Source: Motacilla alba alba (lineage: Eukaryota > Chordata > Aves > Passeriformes > Motacillidae). From it: a stretch of 64,000 nucleotides of DNA. The notes under the pieces were generated by a model. That model had not been told where the DNA came from and ran no database searches. It saw nothing but the letters and a program-made list of their open reading frames with translations. Of this stretch, positions 10,141 to 22,340 are shown piece by piece. Where the stretch lies: the NCBI RefSeq assembly GCF_015832195.1, contig NC_052033.1, forward strand, positions 496,001-560,000, written 5' to 3'. The position numbers and the translations under genes are program-made. The stretch's first letter is position 1; every line of letters begins with the position of its first letter.

Positions 10141-13100
10141 CTTTAGAAACAGCTTTCTCACTCTTCCCCAGTAGCTGCTCCATCATATTTTAATAAATAT
10201 GAGCATGTCCTTCCCAAAAGCTCCAGCTAGTCCAAAAACACCTGCAAGAACAACAGGCAGATGCTCCTGTCTGACCCAAAATGCCTTCTCTTGGCCAAAC
10301 CCAGCTGGCCTGGGAGCACACTTGATCTTGGATTCACAGCCTGTGCTGTCCAACCCGAGACAAATCACATTGCTATTGGCAAAACTTGAAGGCCAGCCAG
10401 GCTCTGCTGCAGAGCTGTGAGCGACAGTGTCCGGGCAGAGGAGATTCAAATCCCACAGCCCTCTGTGCAAGGCCAGGAGACCCTCCTGCAAGCCCAGAGG
10501 GACACTATGCTGTGTGTGACAGCATATGGCATGTGTGACACCAGATGAGTGGAGAACCCATGACAAGCGTGCTAAGGGCAGGGGCCCCCATATTTTCTAC
10601 AGGTTTCTGAGTGATTCCCCCCTCTGGATGCAGTGTGTGCACGGAAAGGGCAGAGCTTGGCTGTCTTTGGCTTCTCCCTGCCACAGCCAAAGCACATGAG
10701 CCAAGAGCGCTCCCTGAGCCCCCAGCCAACCCTCCCACAGTGGGGCATGCACCAGCCCTTGCTCCCTGGCAGAGCACAGCCCAACAGCTCAGCTGTGGTA
10801 CAAGTGCAATTCCTGGGAAGGTCCACAAACATATTTGCATGTACAAGGTGCAGTCTTAGATCAAGCAATTTCCTCGCTACATATGTACAGCCTGGTCACA
10901 GCTGCTTTTGATCCGATTCTCTTTGTATCCCAATAATGTACAGAGAGCCTTTGTGTGTCGGTCTGTTTATTTAAATGGATTTGGAGCAAACATTTTTTTA
11001 AAGCTGAAGCTTTGAGCCTCTAACTGGGTTACCAGATTATATGCTGTCTTCATTTTAATTACATTTGGCTCGTTTTGTTTATTGCATACATTTTCAAGAA
11101 TTATGCTTACCGTGAGAATTGAAAGCATTTTACTTTAGAAGATACCTGCCCTATAAAGGGACCCAACATCACACAGGAGAGACGATGCAAACCTTCCCAT
11201 CTCCAATAGCATTCTCCCTTCAACTAGGACAGGAAAAAAGGAAGAGGATATACGGTCTAACAAGCCTATATTTAAAGTGAAGCACTCAAGGAGAATCAAG
11301 CCTGCACCACCAGCCTAACAGGAGTTTGGCATGAGCTAATACTAAACTAAAAAGATGCTCTTGGTAGGGGAAGAGTAATCTTGGTTGTAGATCTTGGAGG
11401 GATGAGAACCCAGAGCCTGGCACAGCCCAGCCAGGATGTTCATTTGCCCACCCCTGTCTCAGGGTGGAAGTCCTTCCCAGCACTGCTCCAGCCCACGGCA
11501 TCTCCCCAGGCAGCCCTTCCCTTGTGCCCAGGCTAGACCAGGAATTTGTCTTCCTCAAACAACGGGGTTTGTTTGAGAGGGGCGCAGCTTCCAGACAGAA
11601 GGGGAGTGATCTGTCAAGGACAGGGAACAGAGCTCCAGCCCAGAGCCTTGATGAGAAGGTTGGAAAGCAGCAAGAAGTGACCCCAGAGACCAGAGCTGCA
11701 CATTTAGGGATTTGGGATGTAAATGAGTAGAAATTTCAATACAGCATAAGGAACTAATGAGGTCACAGTCACCTCACATGCACAGTCCTGGCCTTCTAAT
11801 TAGACCAAAGATAGCACAGGAGAGAAGGGATGAGGGTGAGCCAGGGACAGCTTAAATAGTGGCAGGAATTTTAGGGCTGTGGTGGTTTTGGAGGGGCAAG
11901 AGGAAGGGGACTCATGCACTGCAACATCAGTTATGCCCTCAACAGCAGTTGTGATGAGCCCCAAATTACTCAGCAGACCCCTGACAGGGACACCTGAGGA
12001 GGAGGAGGAAGAGGAAGCAGCCCCGCTTTCATTCCAGCACAGCACTCTAACTCTGCTATTCCACATAATTTAGGAGGTTTTTGGGGGGCGCACAGCCCTG
12101 CACTCTCTTCCTTAGCAGTCCTTCTAGGAAAAGCATTGTGAGCAACATTTCACGTCAAGGGGGAGATTTAGCCAAGCTGATGCTCACCAAAAATGGCTCC
12201 AGCCCCAGCATGGTAATGGGATTTGGAATCAGCCATACAGGAGCTACTCTGAGCTGCAATAGGGAAAGCCTACATCTGTAACCACTTTGGCAGGAGGAGG
12301 ATTGAAGACAGCCTCAGCAGAGAGGCTCCAACCCGAGGGGAACCAGTCGCTATTTGTTTTGCTGTTGACACACAGCTGCAGTAGCTGTGGGTGATTTTAA
12401 TAAGGCAGGACAATATTTCTATCAGTTCTAGGAGCTATAGATGGAACCCATACAATATCCAGCTCAGGGCTGAATGATTAATCACAGCAAGGTCCAAAGC
12501 TCTTCTCATGCCTTGGAACCAGATGGAAAACACACATTTTGTTTTGGATGTCACAGTCTGGGGGCAGAGCAGGCCTCCCACAACCAATTCACAGATTCAA
12601 GTGCTGTGGAAGAGCACTTTGAGAGCGGCAAATCTGCTCTGTTCCTGCTCTCCCACCCCACCAGTGACAGCCAGTTCTGTAGGATCAGAGTCCTTGCTGT
12701 GCAAAGGGGCTCCTGGCTGCCCTGTTAGTGAACTGACTCCCAGAGAAACACCATTCACACTATTTGAGCTGACACAGCTACAGCAGAGACATTCCCCAAA
12801 CCCAGCCTCACACACACCCTTCTTCCCTGCCCTCTTCAAACCCAGCCTCACACATACCCTTCTTCCCTGCCCTCCCTGTTCCAGTGACCTGGCTGCTCCT
12901 CCCAGCCCCAGCCCTGACATAGCCCTGCTGGGATGCTCCTATCCTCAGTACCTACAGCTCAAAGAATACTATGGACAGCAGTGGAGGATCTGGGAGGAGC
13001 AACAGACCAGCCTCACGTTCCAAACAGCACAAACTAGCACCTTAACTCCTCATAATCCCATCCAAACATCTGATTTTCCCCAAGAGGTCCTTTTGCCAAT

Positions 13101-14293
13101 TCCATCTGTCATCATCCAGACACTTTTGTGCTCTTCCCAGTTATCCCATCAATGCCATGGTCTTCGCAGTCTGGTGCTGTATCCCCAAACACCAGGGGCT
13201 GGGTACTGGCACCAGGAACCACCATGGAGGGTTTGGGAGAAACTTAATGAAACCAACTGCTAGAGGCCATAAGCAGGGCTTCATCTTTCATTTTTTTCCT
13301 CTTTAATAGATGGGTTTATTGTCTCTCTCAGTCTTTATTAAGTGAAGACCCAGACAAGTAGGAAGGAATATATACCATGGCATAAAGTACCACCACTGTG
13401 CAAGGGGATGTCCGTGACCGGCGCAATCCACTTGGTGTGCATGAAGGAATTAATAATTTAGGCTGGGGAATGCTTATTGTTGGCGGATGACCAGCACTTT
13501 CCTACATGATCAATGTTTGCACCTTGACTTCTTGGTACACAATCAATCCATGCCTGAGCACAGCCCAAGTTTTGGGAACTGCTTTGTGTGCTAGGGTTGA
13601 GCCACTTGAGGCTGTAGCACTGATGTGGCTCATTCTCCTGAGAAAGCAAGGAGTTGACCCGAGCCCATGTTTCAGCTCTAGGGCTGAGAACATAATTTAT
13701 AATAAAAATATCTTTGCCCCTGCTATCCTTAAAAAAATGTACATTTCCCTTCAGAACCTCTATTACCTCCAGAAAACATGAAGAGGAGAGGGAAGTACCC
13801 TTTCAAGGCTATTCTGTCTGGGCTCATTGGGTGTCTTAGTGGCTGCATCCTGGCTCTGACCATCATACGGCACAAAAACAGAAACACTCCACACCCCCCA
13901 AGACAGCACAGAAGGACCCAGCACTACACTGGATATTGTCCCTGTTAACTATCCTCTCACATTTACCATGGCTTCCTCCCTCCAGAAGGAAAATAAACTC
14001 TGCTGAACCCAGCACAGATCAAGGCAGGTCCCTGTCTGAAGCCCTAGAGAGGCTCTGCCTTGCTCTCCGTCTGGACATGGAGCCTCAGCCCAGCTTCTGG
14101 CTTTCTCTCAGTGATGCTCTGGTAACCCAGCTCTGAGGGATGAGGTTTTGGAGGAGCAAGCCCTGACCTGACACCCAGGCTCACCCCACTGAGCACATGC
14201 CATGAGCCAGTCTTCCCCATTCCAGCCTCATGCTACCTCAGGTCCCTCTCCATTATGCAGTGCCAGGGGGCAGAGCACACCCCCAAGCCTCCA
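10141..14293. other. Intergenic, gene-poor gap (CACNA1G side)
   Basis: No exon with homology or splice support on either strand. The interval 10880-11170 is AT-rich with few CpG in an otherwise GC-rich setting, so it is a candidate conserved non-coding element. A 40-bp tandem duplication sits at 12798-12877. The longest open frames here (for example 12508-13263, plus) have simple composition and no recognisable domain. Confidence 0.7.
12798..12877. repeat. 40-bp tandem duplication
   Basis: Two adjacent copies of a unit beginning AAACCCAGCCTCACACA and ending CTGCCCTC plus two bases (12798-12837 and 12838-12877). They differ at about three positions, so the duplication is recent. Confidence 0.9.
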
Positions 14294-14730
14294 ACCATAG
14301 AGTTATAGAGCATTTTAGACTGGAAAAGCCCTCTAGGATCAGCAAATCCAACCATTAATTCAGCATGGCCAAGCCCAACATTAAACAATATTTGTAAGCA
14401 TCACATGCACACACCTTTTAAATCCCTCCAGGGATGATGATTCCACCAGTTTCCTGGGCAGCCTGTTCCAATGCCTGACCACCCTTTCTTTCAGTGAAGA
14501 GACTTTTCCTAATATCCAATCTAAACCTCCCTTGACACAACTTGTGGCCATTTCCTCATATCCTCTTGCTGTTACCCAGGAGAAGTGACCAATCCCCACC
14601 TGGCTACGACCTCCTTCCAGTTGTAGTGAGCGATAAGGTCCTGCTTGAGCCTCCTTTCCTCCAGCATAAACACCCCCAGCTCCCTCAGCTGCTCCTCATA
14701 AGACTTGTGCTCTAAATCATCCCTCAACCT
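14294..14730 (-). mobile_element. CR1 LINE 3' fragment, end of ORF2 plus tail
   Basis: Reading the minus strand gives a decayed version of the CR1 ORF2 C-terminus: a DLEHKSYEEQLRELG segment, then a degenerate arginine-rich stretch, then HWNRLPRKLVESSSLEGFKRCV. The short 3' tail follows, ending near 14294 in CTCTATAACTCTATGG. The frame is interrupted by at least one shift near 14600, so the copy is dead. It is 5'-truncated, as most CR1 copies are, and lies in the same orientation as the surrounding genes. Confidence 0.88.
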
Positions 14731-15812
14731 CCTCAAATCTGCATTTCTTGCTTTTTTTCTCCCAAGTTCTTTGGCTTTCATTGAGTTCCCACTAAGCAGG
14801 AGCACAGGGCATGAGCAGTGCACCAACCCTGCTGCTATCAGCAACTCCCTCTCCAAGTGAATCTTCAAATCTTTCTATCAGGAAGAGACAGGAGGGAAAC
14901 TAGATGCTTATTGCCAGGTCCCAGATCCCCAAGCTCTGCTGCTGCCAGCTCTGCTGAGCACCAGGATGCCAGCGAGCACCTGCCAGAGCACCTCCAGAGA
15001 GCACCCGCCTTGGCCCCAGCACTGATAAAAGCACTTCCAGCACCCCAGAGAGCTCAGGAAGGCATCCCCAGAGATAAGAATGGCCTTAGAAAGGAAGGTT
15101 ATAAGGTGCCAAAAAGGTAAAAGAACTGAGGGTCAGGCAAGGGGAAGGGCAGAGGCAGGGGAACATCTGAGAGTCAGGCAAGGGAACCGGTTGTGGAGCT
15201 CAGCCTTGGGCTCAGCAGGGATCGGGACACTAAGATCTCACTCAGCATGTGCAGGTTGGCAAGAAAAGAAACCTTCTGAAAGGTTGGCAAGAAAAGAAAC
15301 CTTCTGAACAACAGCAGCACACCCAGAAGTCACTGCCCTGCCCTCACAGCAGCTCCAAGCTCAAGAAAAGCCCCTTGTCTCCATCAAAGATTCCACAGTA
15401 GCCAGAGGAAGCCAAAGGCATCATCAACCCCTCTCTACTGGCCCAAGAGGCACAAGAGCAAGAGGTCTCAGCACAATAATTCTGCTTGAGCTCCTACCTG
15501 AGTGCTCAGGAGCTCCAGCCAGAGAACACCTTCACCCCAAAGCTACACGAAACACCCTCCTGCCCCTGGGTCTGGCGAGGAAGAGGCAGGAGGTGGAGCT
15601 GTGATGGCACTTGCTGAGCAATTGAGCAAATTGCTAATTGAGAAAAGGCGGGCATGGGAGGGGGAGAGAGTAGGGAGAGGTTAGTAGTTCTTAGAGTTGG
15701 TGGACAGGTACGAGAAAAACAGGTCTTGGCCCATATTAAAAAAAAACCCTGAAAATTTTCCCTAGTGAAGGTTGTTTCCTGTTGCTTCTCCCACCACAGA
15801 ACAGCTGAGCCC
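14731..15812. other. Intergenic sequence between CR1 fragment and solo LTR
   Basis: Unique sequence with no supported gene. It includes a 28-bp tandem duplication at 15253-15308. Confidence 0.6.
15253..15308. repeat. 28-bp perfect tandem duplication
   Basis: Unit AGGTTGGCAAGAAAAGAAAC plus CTTCTGAA, present twice head to tail (15253-15280 and 15281-15308) with no mismatch. Recent local duplication. Confidence 0.95.
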
Positions 15813-16248
15813 TGATGCTTTCGGATTTTAGCTTTTATATTTTTCAAATCTTGTACTGCTTTAGTGTATAGCTCTAAACACCATATAGAGTGTTAGTCAC
15901 TGTCTTCACATTTTGGTCAGACAAAACAATTCCTCTAGGCCTGAAACTCAAGCACACCCTACTGCCCCAGGCCCAGAAAAGTATAAACAGAAGTGAGTTC
16001 AGGGGGAAGAGCAAACTGGGGGAATACGACTTCATTACCCAAAGCTGAATTGGAGGATTAACCCTTGATATGCAAATGGACCAAACTTACAATTGCCTGA
16101 AAAACTCATGACCATTGTCCATCTTGGGTGTAGCCTCAGAGGTTTCTGACTGCCCAAAGTGTACCTATTGAAGGCGTTTATTAAATATCTACTGTCATTC
16201 TCTCAGTCTTGGCTAGCCTCTTTTTTAGGTAGCCACTCCAAGGCATCA
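15813..16248 (+). mobile_element. Solo LTR of an endogenous retrovirus
   Basis: A 436-bp unit that starts TGATGC and ends GCATCA, giving the 6-bp terminal inverted repeats of a retroviral LTR. Both flanks are GCCC (15809-15812 and 16249-16252), consistent with a 4-bp target-site duplication. Inside on the plus strand are a TATAAA at 15982-15987 and an ATTAAA polyadenylation-like signal at 16180-16185, in the U3-R order expected of an LTR. The 3' part, ending GTAGCCACTCCAAGGCATCA, resembles LTRs I know from songbird genomes. No internal retroviral gene lies beside it, so it is a solo LTR left by recombination. The class (ERV1, ERVK or ERVL) is unresolved; a 4-bp duplication would favour ERV1. 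Confidence 0.8.
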
Positions 16249-19200
16249 GCCCCACCTCATGCAGGTCTAAATCATTAAACCCCTGTGCTAGGGCTGTGCT
16301 GCTGGGGGAAGGGGGTCACATCCCTCCCCAAAGAGGCCAACGCTGTCCCCTAACTCCCAGCTCTGGATGGCAGGTCAGGTGAGCACCGCCCCCCCCCCCC
16401 CCCACCACCTCTTCCCCAGTTCTAAAACAGTAGCTTCCCTCTCCAGCTGGGGAGAAAATTACCCAAATGGCTTTAAAATAAATGAATATTAAATGAGCAT
16501 GTGGCACTTATAACAGTGACCGACTGACACGGGACAAATATCTCCCTTTCTCTGAGGAGCAGAGAATAGCTAGGACAGGGCTATGGAAAAATCTATCCCT
16601 AGGGGAGCCAGGAGGAGAGGGGTGAGGGTAAGAGGGTTAGTGGGGCTTTAACCTGGCATCTCTGGAGGTCGAGAGCCAGGTCGGGGCCAAGCCAGCAGGG
16701 TGCTGGGTCGTGAGCAAGAGCTAGTGCCCTCCACCCCACTGAACATCTCATCCCAGCGAGTGCTGCCCCAAGCTGGCAGTTGCAGGCTGGAACCTCTGGG
16801 ATGGCTGGGATGGCAGGTCTTTCCTCCAGGGAGGGGGTTCTGTACCTACAAATGATCTTGGTCATTAACTGGAGGCACCCTGAGTGCCACTGGCCCTTAC
16901 ACACCCCAAACTTTGCTCCTTCACTGCTTAACCCCTGTCAATTTTATTCATATTCCAGTTCACCTGTGAGAACTCTTGATGTGAAAATCAGGGTTTTTTT
17001 ACTCCTTCTGATTTTTTTTTCATATAAGGCCTCTGCTGGGAAATCTTTGTAATTAATATCCCTTTAAAATAAAATATAATTAAAAATAATGTGGAACATG
17101 ACAAAGCCTGCCAACAGCTCGCAGTGGGGGTGGCTGATGGGGGGCAGTGCACCTGAGTGGCTGCAGACACAGGTGCCCAGGTTGGGGTACTGCAATACGC
17201 TGGAGTGGGGTCATCCTGGTCTCACTTCACCCTAAAGCAACTTCTACATCACCAAGAGTACTTGGACTTCTCTGTCCCACCTGTGGGGACATTGGGGTCC
17301 TTCTCATCACCCTCCTGTGGGAGATGAAGCATGGGTGGCTCTGCTGGGACAAGATGCTAAACAAAGTGCTGGGGCAAGCAGAGGCCAAATCCCACCCTGC
17401 AATGGGTCCATACAGACCCAGGGAGCCTTCCTGGACAGAGAAGTCTGATTTTGACACTGTTAGAAAGCCAGGCATGGAGAACTGGCATGTTGAACCCCCA
17501 CTGAAGCCTGTGCTCCCCAGCCACCCTCTTGCAGGAGCTGAGCACTGCAGAAGCATGGAAGTGAGGACTGACTCATTTAAATTTAATGTTGGTGAGATCT
17601 TCCTCCACCTTCCAGCAGAGAGCAGATGCTCTCGCTTCACATGGGCAAGGCATCTCTAAATCACTTCCCCAGCAGTGATGTGTATGGTGAGGTCATTGTT
17701 TATAAGTTAATAGTTACTATTTCATAGGCGAATGTGAAATTTTTCCCTTTTAAAGATACATTGAGATGGAGTCTGGGCTTCTGCTACTGAAAATATCCTG
17801 TTGGTCCCATCATTAGCCTCCTTTCAAGATCAAGGCTGCTTTCTTCATGGCACATAATTAAAAGAGCACTTCAAATTTTCAGCAGCTTCACAGCATCCTC
17901 AGGATGCACGGGAACCCAGGCAACAGAGGCAATGCCCCCAAAGCCATGTCGGGCATGGGGACATGCAAGAAGCATGGGATGTGGTGTGAGAAGTGGCAGA
18001 GCAGCACGGTAACCCCGGCAAGCCCCGGGAGTGAGCCACGTGCCTGCAGCTCCATGTGGTCCCTCCTCTGAGCCAGCTCCTTGCCGTGATGGTGGGGAGG
18101 TGCTGGTGGCACCTGGGGTGCTTTTAGCCACTTCCACGTGCTTTAGCTGGATCACACTGCCTGTCTATGGCCTCTCCCTGGCATGAATCATCATTGCCTT
18201 AGTGAATCCACAGGAGCACAGCAGCTTTGCCGCTGGGGTTAACCCTGTGAGGGGGAGCACTTGGTTTGGGGCTGCCCAGCCCTTGCTGAGCACACACAGA
18301 AAGAGCCAACAGGGACAAAATGAGATTCTCAGGTGCAGGAGCTGTGTGGTCTGGTGGGGCAGGGCTGTCAGCGTGGAAGAAGGACAGAGCTGGTGGGATC
18401 CAACTGCCCTGTAGGGTGCAGGGAACACAAGGGAATGTGGTGCTGAGAAGCTCCACACCACCAGGGCGGTCCAGCACCAGCCCCATGCCACTTCTCATGC
18501 TCTGCACACTGGTACCAGACCAGTATGTCCCCGCATCCTCCCTTTCCCTGGGGTAACGAGTGGGTTTGGAGATTCCAAGGCATCACAGCCCCAGCCTTTC
18601 CCATGGGAGCTCTCCAAGGAACAGCCTGAGTCTTCACACCACCCAGGGATGGGGCAAAGCACTAGCAGGTGCCCCACACCAACCTCCCAGCAGCCCCACA
18701 GCAAAACACAGGACATCAACAGGATCAAAGCCTCTCTCTGCCTCCTGAGAGTTGTTGCAGTGGAAAGCCTGGACACAACTATGTCTCAAGTGGCTTCATC
18801 TCCCCCAGCACAGCCCTGGCAAGCCCCCGCACACCTGACCTGCCTACAGCATTCAATCACCCTCAGCAAGTCCCAAGACCTTCCCCAAGATCTACCTTCC
18901 CACAGTACCCAGGTCCTCTTTTCTTAGGACAGACACAGCTCACCCTCATGGGGACCAGCTACTACCGAAAAAATCACCCAGGGTTTCCCCCTACCATGGG
19001 CCTGATGCATTTCACCACCTGAGTGTCCAGTTGTGACAGCCCTGACCCGGCCCCAGCATGGATCAGTGATGCTTTAGTCCACATCCCCACTCAAGTAGCA
19101 GCACAGTGGAGACACGATCCTGGCTTTATTTCAGCCCAGTTGGGTCCTGGCCCTCCAGGACCAGATCTCTCCCAGCCCTGGAGCTGCCCCTGCCCTTCTC

Positions 19201-22029
19201 CTGCCCCAGTTCCTGCCCATAATAGTGTGAGCAGACACAGAGCATTTGCACGCACGCACAGAGGAGCCAGCAATGAAAGGGAACATATTAATGCTCCCCT
19301 AACCAAGAGAGAGGAGTTAATGACATCAAACTGGTCTGTTGTTGTTGGTTTTGATTATAATTTTTTAAGCTCTGGCTTCTATCTGTCATTACTGTTATAT
19401 TGCATAACCAGGGAGAAATCTGAATGAAGTTAATACCTGCAGAGTGCAGTGCAGAATATTCATGTACTGTGAACCAGAATGAGGCAAATGTGAATCTTTA
19501 TTACCAGTGGAGGTTGTTAAATATTTTATTTTCTGTTTGAGACATGCTGTGACACATGAAACTCAATTAGAATATAACTAAATCCCACTCTAAATTATAG
19601 ATAAATGACAACAAATGAAGGGGAACAGCCTGAGCGCCCCAGTGCACAGCCTGGGGGAAGAAGGGGGACAGCTTTGAGAGGAGGACAGCCCCCTCAAGAC
19701 ACCTTCATCCCAGCCAGCAAGCAACAACACAGCAATGTGTTTCCTCTGCAGGGCTGATTTTTGCCCTATGACATCCTGAGGGAGACCCTCAGGGAAGCAG
19801 GATGGATCCCAGTCCTCTGCTAACCAGCTCATGCATTCACCTGAAACAGCCCCAGACTTCCCCCTCCCAATGCACCATAAGAACTCCTGAGGCCCCCGTG
19901 CCTCAGCTATGTTTCCTTAAATCTGACTGTGTCTGGTAATAAAAACCACAGTAAAAAAAAGGACAGATGTTAATGAAAAATATGTATCAAGGGCCAAAGG
20001 CTGCACTGGTGCCATGTTACAGAAATGCTGGGATTTTCTATCCCTTGGCTCATCAAAACCAAGCTAAGGACATGGTCAGGGATGGAAAATTAGGGGCTGA
20101 AAGGCCTTTGGGGTTAATTCTGTAATTGTTTGTTCTGGGAGATGCTCATCATCACTGGAGAGGTTGCATGGACTGAGTTTTAAGTGGCTGCTGCTGGGAT
20201 CAAGCAGAGCCTCTGAGCAATATCCACAGAGATATTGCTGTGGGTGGACAGAACACACAGGCAGACAGGCATTCTCTGAACCCAGACAGGCATTTTCTCC
20301 CTGACCCTGCCAAAGTTCCCAGGCTGCTGGGATTCCCCTTTGGTGGCCTTGTAAGAGTATCCAGCAGAAGGATCCCATCATGTTGCCGTGGAGATAGGGC
20401 TCAGGAGGAGCCTGGGTGCTACACTCCTCTGGTGGGGGGGCGGCAGGACCCCCACTGCAGTGCAGCCCTTCCCCTTGGCTGTCCTGAGAGATAGAAGCAA
20501 TTTAGGGACTTCATTAGTGCCACAAGGATCTCATCCAGAAACAGGGGAAGGATCTGTGGTGGTGATCAAAGCCAAGGCCCTTCATTAGTGGCAGTATGCA
20601 GGACCTTCATCAGCATGTGATGGGGGAGCCAAGAGCAGTATGGCAGACAGGAGGACTGGGAGGTGGTGTGGAGAGAGAACAGCACCTTCCTCGAGGGTTT
20701 TTTTTGCCTGTGATTCTCAGATCTGCAAGCCTCAAAGGACACCAGGCCCTTGCAGTCCCCTCCACCCCACTCCCTCTGAGGGCTCTGCCAAAGCACTGTG
20801 GTCACAGAGATGGAGACACTGAACCTCTGCCCTGCACTGACCTGGGTTAACTCAGCCATGCTCAGTGCTTTCCCTCCCTGGGGTGTGTTTCCAGCCTAAT
20901 TGTCTCCTAATTTTGCCTCTTGTCTCCTTTTGCTCTGCCTCACTGCCTCTGCCTGCCTACTCCCAGCACAGGGTTCTCCTCCTCCTCCTCATCCCGCCTC
21001 CCAGACTGGGCCCGCCCTGAGCTCCTCGCCAGTACTGGCCACAGAAAGCAAAGCAAGAACCCTTCCCTGGCCAGAGTTTAGCCCCTGGTCAAGCCTGCCC
21101 ATGGGCTGAAGGGTTTCCAAACGCTATGGGGACACCTACTCTTGCCAGGGCACATCCCATCCCCATGGGTTTGCTCCACTTATGCTCAGGCTGCAGCTTC
21201 ACACTACAGCCAGGACCCCTCCAGCACTTCTGTCTTTGTAGACTCCTTCTAAATTAGATTCTTCTACCCTTGACAACCCCCTAGGAGATGGGAAATAACC
21301 TTATCTCCATCTTTTTCCCTTTTAATTTCTATTTGTTCACCAAAACATAGATTTCCTTTCTTTTCTGGGAGATAAACACACCTGTTCTGGCTGCATCCCA
21401 GAGACAGCACATCCCCAGCACATGGTGGGGGTAGCAGCTCCCACAGCCCTCAGCAGTTAATGGAGACCTCATTTACAGCCACTAAATCATGAGTTTTAAA
21501 GCACAAGATGGTGAGGAAGAGGAGCCAAGAGGGGTAGAAATCTGGGTGCTGTTAGCACCCTGAGCAGGCTCCCAGGAGTGACAAGAGGATCGCACAAGAG
21601 AGCAGGATCCAGTCCAAAGGCAAGACCTGAGAACTGCTCATGCAGCCGCAGAGGGACAGGGATCCCTTGCTCCACCCCATCCCTGCTGAGAGGCCATGCC
21701 ACTGTCATCTGACCATAGAATCAGGGCTGACATCAGTGCCACTGCGCCCAGCACCATCCAGGGCCCTGTGAGTTATTTGGGCTGCAGTGGCCATTTTTAT
21801 GGGCTGATATAAATATTCATGGACTGTCTGCTATGAAAAAGGACCCTGCCTCGTGCCCTGCTGCCAGGCCAGGAGGCAACACGAGGGAGACAGACCAAGC
21901 CCTCACTGGTGGCCACAGGAGCACAGAAACCCCAGAGGTCACTGGGACATCCCCAGTTTCCATCCCGCTGTGAGGATGCCTGGTTGGTGCACACCTTGCA
22001 GGTGGCCCGAGCCAGCTCGTATCCAAATT
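16249..22029. other. Intergenic, gene-poor gap (central part)
   Basis: No supported gene on either strand. A 15-C tract lies at 16389-16403. Two AT-rich islands, 17660-17890 and 19260-19620, stand out from the GC-rich surroundings and have the look of conserved non-coding elements. The rest is unique, mostly GC-rich sequence with no recognised feature. Confidence 0.65.
16389..16403. repeat. Poly-C tract (15 C)
   Basis: Uninterrupted run of 15 C in intergenic sequence. Confidence 0.95.
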
Positions 22030-22340
22030 GTGGTTGAGCATCAAACCAGTGGCCCGGTGGCCGTGAGGTCCCCAGGAGTGTGGGGTCGAGCGCACCGGCA
22101 CTGGCACCGGCGGGGCCCGGCTGTCACAGCCGCGCCTCGGATCCCGCAGAGCCGCAGCTCGCACCTGCCACGGCGGCCTCCGTTCTTCTGAGCTGCCTAG
22201 ACCCGATGAAAGCCTTGTGCTGAGTCGCAGTTCTGCCGTGCTGGTCTGCAGCGCCCCGGGGACCGCGTGCCACCCGTTCCCATGTCCCCACCGCTCCCTC
22301 CCAGCCCCGCATCACTCAGGCAGCACTGCTGCCCCAGCCC
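22030..22340. promoter_or_regulatory. Orphan CpG island
   Basis: Short patch with roughly 25 CpG in about 250 bp, far denser than the surrounding 10 kb and not attached to any recognised gene. It lies about 13.5 kb upstream of the CACNA1G start codon and about 5 kb downstream of the SPATA20 stop. It could be the promoter of an unannotated non-coding RNA, an upstream alternative CACNA1G promoter, or an enhancer-associated island. The sequence does not separate these. Confidence 0.55.

Noticed and set aside
12508..13263. 251-codon plus-strand open frame in the gene-poor gap
   Set aside because: No recognisable domain. The frame crosses the 40-bp tandem duplication, whose copies keep the frame only by chance, and no splice sites or start context support it.
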